From Aplysia californica (lineage: Eukaryota > Mollusca > Gastropoda > Aplysiida > Aplysiidae): a DNA stretch of 64,000 nucleotides. Both the position numbers and the translations under genes were made by a program. Below are positions 52,001 through 61,000 of the stretch, in pieces. The notes below the pieces were generated by a model. That model had not been told where the DNA came from. It searched no databases and was given only the letters and a program-made list of their open reading frames with translations. Location: positions 1,128,363 through 1,192,362 of the forward strand of contig NW_004797319.1 of assembly GCF_000002075.1 (NCBI RefSeq). The letters run 5' to 3'. Every line of letters begins with the position of its first letter. Positions within the stretch are counted from its first letter, which is position 1.

Positions 52001-55000
52001 TGTTTTTTAAAAAATGTTCAGCAACTCCCTCTTTGTGAGATTCTACAGCTGTTAGCCATGGTCAAAGACATATCGTCATTTCCACATAAAGAGTGACTTA
52101 TTATTTTCTTACAATTTGTTCATCATTCAAAACTAGCTATACTCAGCCATATTCAATTTCCTCCCGCTTACTTTCAGTAAAAAGTGTGATTTTTCACCAA
52201 TTCGATAAGGGTATTGATGAGTAGATGTATTGGAGTTTGTGATTGGAGGAACCTATTTACAGGTCTCAATTATTTCATATTTGAAGTTCATTTCAGTCTA
52301 TGAAGGCTTTTTATTTTGTTGCTCAGACACATAAATCCTTTAGCACTTCTATGTGTTTCTTTTTGATTCATTCGACAGACTTTGTTGTTCGAGGCGGGTT
52401 ATTCTGCTTCTATTTTGTGGCGTCGGTGGCCTAGTGGTTAGGCTCTCGGACTCGCAACCGTAAGGTCGTGGGTTCGAATCCCGTCAAGAGCACGACGTTG
52501 TGTCCTTGGGAAAGGCACTTTACATGAATTTTCCTCACTTCACCCAGGTGGGAATGGGTACCCGGCTATAGACAGCGAATGATTTTGTCAGTTTGTTAGT
52601 GTTTGAGCGCTTAATCGGCTGCTCGCACTGTATGCTTCCCGGGAAGCTGAGAATGTTTCGGAGTGTTCTATGGTCTGCTGAGGTAATAATATAGTGTAAA
52701 GCGCATAGAGCCTGCTGCTGAGCGGGGATGTGCGCTATACAAATGCTATCTATTATTATTATTATTTGTAGGACACACGATTTTCATCAAAGGAATCAGA
52801 CTTGATTCACTTTCTAGACCTCTGGAGTGTGGGTTTTCAAACCTTATTACGTTCTTTTGTTGATGTGTTGTGGCCTCGTGTCAACATAGGAGAACGTTTG
52901 AAAACAGCAGAAATGACCCGTTTTAGAACGAAAAGTCTTGGTTTAGTTAACATGTATGTTTTAGAGCACTGCAGCTTGCAAATGTATATAGGATACTTCT
53001 CCATTCTGTACACAGTTGGCCAATTCCTTGCCAGAAAGTGTCCTGATGGCGGATGTGACGGCTGCACTCCTAGAGCACGTCGGCAACTCTGCCCAGTCGT
53101 ACGCCTCCATCTTGCCTTGTCTGCGGATCCTGAGCATGCTGACAGACCACGACTACGGCTTCTTTCACCTCACCATGTGGGTATAGTGTACATTATAAAA
53201 GTCTGGGTAAAAATAAAGTAAACCCCCCTCACATCTCCACACATAAGGATCACTGGCCACTAATTCCTGGTCTCATAAGGCATACCTGCAACCTCAGGGA
53301 GACCCCCTGATATTGCTTACTAGGTCAAGCAGTTTGAAATGGGAGGCTATACTTTACTTTTACATTACTCTAAGCTTCCTTCAACTTTGTTGCTCCCGTT
53401 CAATAAGACTTAAAGTTTTGAAAAAGTTTGATTGCAAGAAGCAATTTTTTGGGACAGTTTCACAACTATGTGGTGGGAATTTCTATGGAGACATATAAAA
53501 CAAATACATTCTTGGCCTTGATGTGATCTTTTGCAGTAGACATTCAGTGTACATCTACTGTACAATAGTTAATTTTATTCAAATTTTGAGCATAGATGGG
53601 AGTCTTGAAAAAAGAAAAACCCACAAGGCTCCTGTTTTTTTTCTCCCCTGCTTAATTTAAGTGGTTAACAGAGATCTAAAGATACTGATTCCAATTCACT
53701 GGTTTAGCTACTTGGGTGAGGTCTTTAGGCATTTTTTGCCTTTGTATTCTTTGCTGCTGAGTGTAGTCTAATTATGTCGGCATTTTAAAGTTCATTCTTA
53801 GATTTCAGCTCTAGATTTTAGGCTTCTATCGCTATCATACATAAAGCAATAAGTACAGAGATGTATGAAAAGAATGAACTTCTGTGAAGCCTCAGATTTG
53901 CCAATCACCCTGAAGATAAATGAGCAGTGATATTATCCATCAGTTTTGCTGTTGTCTTTGACACTTTTTGTTGTGTCAATTTTTCAGGAATCTCGAGAGC
54001 AATTTAAGGAGTATGCACAGCCTCTTGAATCGCATCAACAACACATTCAGTAAGGACAGCTCAGACTGCCTGTCTACTCTGTCGGCATCCTTGGAGCTTC
54101 TCCGACTCCTCATCACCATCGACTCAGGGGAGGAAGAGGTCGTGACCCGCACCAAGGTCATCAGCCGCAACAAGCTGCGACACTTTCTGTTGTGGAGGCC
54201 AGATATGAGTCACCCTCTCGAGGAACTGGAGGTAAAGAGTAGACATTCTCTCGGCTGTGGTGTCTGCAGGACAGTATCTCCTCAGACTGCACTCTTGTGC
54301 TGATGGTGCTCTTGATTCTTCTTCTTCATGTGCCAGATCTGAGAAAAACCTCAATGATCATGGTTCTCCCCTCATTTCTCAGCTTGGATACTCTCAATAA
54401 ACGTACTGTGTCCTGGTCTTTTCCCATCACCTTTCTGTTCAAGTTCTGTAAGTCTTCCTTTACCTTTTTTACCGTCTGTTTTTTTCTGTGAGAGCAAGAT
54501 GTTCATTTGAAAAAATATTTTGGCTACCCGAACCCACTGCCAACCTTCGTGGCATATAAGGGGAAAAAAATAGAAAAGCTACCAGATCCGGACTGCCTGT
54601 AGCACATGCAGGTGTCTTAACTTTAACAGTATTAACACCCTCTTTGCATTGAACCCTTGTAGGTGATCAGTGTCACTTTGCCCTTGGAAAAACATTAGAC
54701 TTTAGAAGAGCCAAATCCCGGAGTAAGGCAAAAATTAAATTGACGAGGTGTTATTAAAAAAGTCCTACCCTTTTGTATCACCATGCTTTTGTTTACCTTA
54801 CATTTATACTATACTGGACCCCCGGGGGCAGTGCCATTGACTGAAGTGTCTTTAGGCCATTCCCAAAGGGGGACGGGACATTTCTTGTTCAAGCATAGTA
54901 GAATTGTAAATGGGCTGACTCATGTCACGCTCATAACTGTGCCTGATCTACAACAGGGAACTGCTGCTTTTTCCTTCCTGATCCTTACTATTGTCATTTT

Positions 55001-58000
55001 CCTCTACTTTTTTTGTATGTTTGTCACTCTCTTGTGACCTGCTATTTTGGGGTGCCTTGATAGTCGAAGCTAGAGAGGTGAGCAGTCTAAGTCTGATTCC
55101 CTGTAATGACTTCTCTGTTGACACCCACCCGTTGGCGCTCATATGACCTTATGTAATTGCGAACGCCATAAAACCCTCTACTATAAAAAAAAAATGCTAT
55201 ACTGGAATTCAACCCCTGTCCTTGACACCCCATGGAAGAAGATTTTCTATGGCCGTATGACGAATTTTTAAGGCAGTTTACTAATTTTCTACCTGTTAAT
55301 TACTAAAACATATGCTGGTGGGTGGGCAGCCCTGGTTGGGTCTGACAAGACAGGGTTGAAACATCTTGCTTCCTAAATGATCTTTATTGTCTCTATCATC
55401 ATCATCCGGTGCCTTGCCGACTAGCGTGGGCGATCATGGACCTCCACTTCCATCTGTCTTTCGAAGCAGCAATGGTGTCTGTTGTTCTTGCTGCTCCCAG
55501 CCATGTTGTCATCTTGTCCAGTATCTTTTCCCTCTGTCTGCCTCTACCTCTCTTTCCATCAAACTTTCCTGTTGTTACAATGTTCTCTAATGCTTCTTTC
55601 CGCATTGTGTGTCCGAAAAAATTTGCCTGTCGTTTTCTTATATTCGTGATAAGTTGTTTTCTATAATTTGCTTCAACCAGGACTTCATTTGTTTTTCTAG
55701 CTGTCCATGGGATACGTAGCATGCGTCTCATGAAGCACAACTCTGCCGCAACAATTGTTTTTTCCAGCTGTTTATTGATTGTCCATGCTTCGCACCCGTA
55801 TAATAGGATTGGCTCGATGTAGCTTTTCATTACTCTTTTCCTCATTTCCAGTGACAGATTTATGTTTGTTAGTATCTGTTTCATCTTGTGGAAGGTTGCT
55901 TTTGCTTGGCAAATGCGGCTTTTAATTTCGGTGTGACATCTACCATCTGATGATATAATGGTCCCCAAATATCTAAAATGTTGTACTTGCTTGAGGGTGG
56001 TATCATTGATTTTGATATTGCATGTTGGGATTGGAGTATTTCTGCTTATCACCATCGCAGAAATACTCCAATCCCAACATGCAATATCAAAATTTGTCTC
56101 CATGGGGGAAGTAAAACATGCACAATTACAATTTTTTGTATTAAGTATTGTTCAATGTTTTGTGATTATACATCAGCTGTAAGTCGATGACATTCTTCTA
56201 CCTATGTGACCCATGTGTCCTTTTCTCTCCTTCTTTTTTTTGTGTTTGTTACTCTTGTAGCACCCCTAATCTTCGGCATTTGTATGACCTTATGTGCTGC
56301 AAGTGCCGTAAAACCTCTTAATAAAACAAAACTAAACTGATGTGAGGGAGGGAAGAAATGGGGAGAGAAGAAGGGAAGGAGAGAGAAGGGGGGAGGGGGA
56401 GGGGAGAAAGAACGAGAGAGGAGAGAGAGAGCGATTAAAAAGAGAACTCTTCTCCATTTACAGGAGCTGTCTCGGGAGGAGGAGACGTTGGAGAGTTTAC
56501 TAGAGAGCATCACAGCCTTGACCTCTGTGCTGAGGAACATGTCGGACTCTCCCCCTGAGGGAGACACAAGTGAGTGTGTGCCTGTGTGTGTGTGTGTACG
56601 TGTATGTGTGTGGGTGTTATAGTTTGTGCCTGTCGTTGTGTGTATGTAGGGGGAGGGTTGGTGTAAGGGAGAAAGAGAGAGATGAAGGGAGGGAAGCAGA
56701 CAGGGAGGAGAGTATGTGGATGTGTATGTGCGGGGGGGATGTGAGAGAGGAAGAGAGGAGAGTGGGTTTGTGTGTGGGCATGCTCCCCCTTGTATGTGAG
56801 AGAGGAAGAGAGGAGAGTGTGGGTTTGTGTGTGGGCATGCTCCCCCTTGTATGTCAAGTCTGAAACCCTGTCTTTATCATGGCTTAGTGGTTAGGGCACC
56901 GGGCTCGTAATCATGGGGTTGCGTGTTCTGTGGTTCGAGCTGCAGGATCGATGTTGTGTCCTTGGGAAAGGCACTTTATACGAATTTTCCTCACTTCACC
57001 CAGGTGGGAACGGGTATCCGGCCATAGATAGCGAAATGTCTTGTCAGTATGTTTGTGTTTTAGCGCCTATGAATGGCTGCTTGCACTGTATGCTTCCCAG
57101 GGAGTTGAGGTTGTTTCATTAGAATCCTCTCAGGTCTGCTGGGGTAATAGTATAGATTGTGAAGCGCATAGAGCTTGCTGTTGAGCAGGGATTTGCGCTA
57201 TACAAATGCTATCTATTATTATGTTCTGTATATACGCTGATGCAAGAATGGATGAACCCTTTTATGTGTGGAAATGTTCATTACACCACTCTTAAAATCT
57301 CGTTCCCCCTCCCCCACCTTTCACCCCCTCCCCACCCCTCCCCTACCCTCCTTCCCCAGATGTGGAGGAGGTCCTTCTCCCCGTCCCAGCCCTGCTCACG
57401 GAGCTGTTCCGGCAGCGTCCCGTCTACACGGTTCTGGAGGCGGAGGACGAGCGCCTGAGCCCGAGCTACTGGCTGGCCAATCCAGCCCTGGACGAGCCAG
57501 ACGCCGAGCCGGAGGTGCTGCGGTGCTCCCTGCAGGCGCTGTGCGAGCAGCACCTGGTGGGCTTCAGCCTGGAGCAAGAGCTGCAGAAAGACGCCAACAC
57601 CCCGCAGGAGGATATTGTGCGGCCCAAGAGGCCCAGGTAGGGCGAGCTGTGGGATGTTTAGATTTGTTCGCTGTTATATCGTTGTTTATATTACAGTTCT
57701 ACTGTCTATTTATGTTACAATTCTGCTGTGTGTTCTTTTATGTTACAATTCTTCTGTCTATTTATGTTACAATTCTGCTCCTAATGCTTGGTAGGGTGAA
57801 TTATGAATATTTCGATTTGTTCGCTGAAATATGGTAGGGTGAAATGTGAATGTTTTGGATTTGCTTGCTGTTGCTAGGTAGGGTGGACTGCTTTTGTTAC
57901 AATTCTGCTTTTTATTTATGTTACAATTCTGCTCCCAATGCTTGGTAGGGTGAATTGTGAATGTTTTGATTTGTTTGCTGACGTCTGGTAGGGCGAAGTG

Positions 58001-61000
58001 TGAATGTTTGGATTTGTTCGCTGTTGCCAGATAGGATGGACGGTTTTTGTAACTGTTTTGCTGTCTAATTATGTTGCAGTTCAGCTCTCTATGCTTGGTA
58101 GGGTGAATTGTGAATGTTTGGATATGGCTGTTGATGTATGGTGGGGTGAAGTGTCAATGTCTGGATTTGTTCACTGTTGCTAGGTATGATGGACCTTTTG
58201 TGTTACGATTCTGCACTCTAATGCTTGGTATGGTGAATTGTGAATGTCTGGATTTGCTAGCTGATGCAAGGGAGGATGAAGTATATGTTTGAATATTCTT
58301 GTACTAGCCAGGCGGGATTTAGGATTTATGTTTGGTCTTGCTCACTGATGCAAGGCAAGATGAACCATTTGCATTTTTTTTTTCTTGATGCTAAGAAAAA
58401 TGAATGGTTTATCTTAAGGTTTGTTTGTTGATGATAGTTAGGATGAACCGTTTGGATTTGTTTAATGATATGTAGTGGATGAACCATTTGGACTAGTTCG
58501 TTGATGATAGGTAGGATGAACGGTAAGTTGAAACTAGGTAGGATGAATGGTTAATGTTTGGATTTGATATGTAGTGGATGAACTGTGTTTTTTTTATTTT
58601 GCAAAAGCAGTTTATTGTATAAATTTACAAACGTAGACGTAGGGAATTCAACTTTAATTTGAGCCTTATTGTACTAAAAGTATGTCGGCCCTTCACCAAT
58701 ATATCTCATATGTCGTAAAACTCACTTTCGTATTTGATTTTTATCTTTTTCAGAGACCGGCGCAAGTCTCATGAGGTTATAAATATATATAGGGGAAAAC
58801 CAGGCAGGAAACCTTTTGGTGAGTTCCTGGCTTTATTTCTTTTTTCTGTTTGTATGTCCTTTTGTGAATGATATTTTCATATAATGCAATTACTTCTGAA
58901 ATTTTCATTTTATGAGACTATTGCTTAGGACAAGATGCTATATAGTTGATAGTGCCGTTATACACTTACTCAGAAAAACAGAACAAACCAGATGCTGTAT
59001 GTTGCAAGTGCTGAAAGCTTGCACTAATGAAGATCTGATAAAGTCAAAGCCATTTTATAATTTCAGAATAAAAAAACCCAAACTTCTCATCATTAATGTC
59101 TTACTTCGCCACCTGTTAAGTCCTCAGTTTTCTCAGAGAAGAGAATTTAGATGGAATGGAAAATGATTCAATAATTTGTGCGTGAGCCTAGTTTCACAGC
59201 TGTGTTTTTGTTGTACTTAAAAGATTTTGTTTCAAAATAAGTCTTGTTTTCTTTGAAATTCTTGTTGAATTTTGAAATTGAAGGAAAAATGTTCCAACAT
59301 TCTCAACAGTTGCCCCTATGAGAGGTCGAGGAATCATGTCACATGGTATGTCTGGTCGTGGGAATGACCTGTTCAGGTCAAGGACACCCAATACATCAAG
59401 ACCCCCGTCCATGCATGTGGATGACTTTGTCAAGATGGAGAACAGCCAACAACAGCAGCAACAGCAGCAGCAACAGCCGCAGCAACCACCACCGCCTCAG
59501 CAGCCATCTCGGCCTCCACTTCTTCCTAGTATTGGGGCTGTTGGAAGGGACAGCAGGGAAAAGGTCAGCACTTCTTGAGATCCCCTTTTTGCTTTATTAA
59601 TTAGCATATATGTAAAGCATTGTGGTGAAATGAGGCGCCTGTCAAAATATTGAAATCAAAGAAATTGGCATTTTTCTGACGGCCTGGCAATTTTTTGGTA
59701 ATTTTGTTTTTTTGGCTCGACATGTGTTGATTTTACAGAAAAATGTTGATGAAAGGCACAAAAATGTACAATGCACAGGCTTTAAGATTATACCAATAAC
59801 TCTAAATGCCCCAAAGTTGACGAACGCCCGATTCCGCTGCGTTTTGACACATGAATTATTTATTCATATTCCTCCTGACATCTGAAGCAGCTTCTGTTGC
59901 GTGTTGAAAATGTAAGACGGACTCCCATATTGGGAGGTTGATGTCTAGTATCTCTGTCTGCTTGCAGGGACATATCCTACTCAATTTGGGATGGCCCTGT
60001 CAGAAAGGGGCAAAACAGTTGGCCTTGTAATGTGTCAGTGGAGGCATAAAACACTTACAATTACTGTTATAACAATTTTCTATTCTCCCTCTTGGACAAT
60101 AAAGTATTATCTTATCTCATCTTTTCTTATCTTGTCGTATCTGATCTTATTTGTTGTCCCAAATAGAACCTCGAGGCAGTGATTTATGCCTCTTTGGAGA
60201 AGTGATGAAATTAAAAAAAATTTGATGAAAGTTGTTTGGGGCATTGATTATTCCGTGCATCAAGTTCATGAAATTCTAATGGATGATTTACAGTTTCTGT
60301 GGGTGTTGGAAAGGTCAATAGGATGTTGCGACAATTATTGATCCAGCAGTTTATTGGCTTTCACCCTTTGTTAACACACACAGGACAGAGTTTTGTGATC
60401 AGTGGCATTATATTAAATAGTACAACCTCAAATATATCACATTCTTTCAAACTTGACTGTTTTCCCAGCATACTGTCAAGATTGAGAGCGTTGGAACTCT
60501 AGTAATAGAGCATAGACATCAGCAGTTTCAGACCTTCCGTATTGAAGTAGGCCCAGTATTTTAGCTCAGAACTTGATCTTTGTGCAGATGCAGCTGTTCT
60601 AAGATGGTTACTCTTCCAATTAAGTAAGGTCACAGATAAACATGTTTTAGTGAGGGAATGAGAACAGTTCTGTTTTCGTAATATAAAAAGCTGTGGATTT
60701 TTGAAAAGAGAATGTTGCAATCCAGTGACTGTATTCTTTGAACATTGCAATATGTGCATGTATTCACTTCCGTATTTTGATCATGGTATTGCCTTCTTAT
60801 ATGTCATGCCCAGTAAAATTTTCCATAGAGATAAATGTACTGTTTTTTTCTCTTATGTGAATGTTTACTCTTGCATTTTAACTATTGTACTGCTTTCTCG
60901 CTGGTTACACTCAGTAACTCTTAGTATACCAAAGGCTGTTCCTCCTTTGTGTGCAACCAATCTTGCCATCCAATTTTTTGGCATTACAAACTTACCTAAA

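Noticed and set aside
52426-52500. tRNA gene
   Set aside because: Has A and B boxes but lacks a proper acceptor stem and continues into a SINE body; the same applies to 56876 and 62108.
53967-54303. Exon 33 read on to the stop near 54300 as a terminal exon
   Set aside because: The donor at 54232 is good (GAG|gtaaag) and exon 34 continues the conserved alignment in phase; the tail past the donor has no protein-like character.
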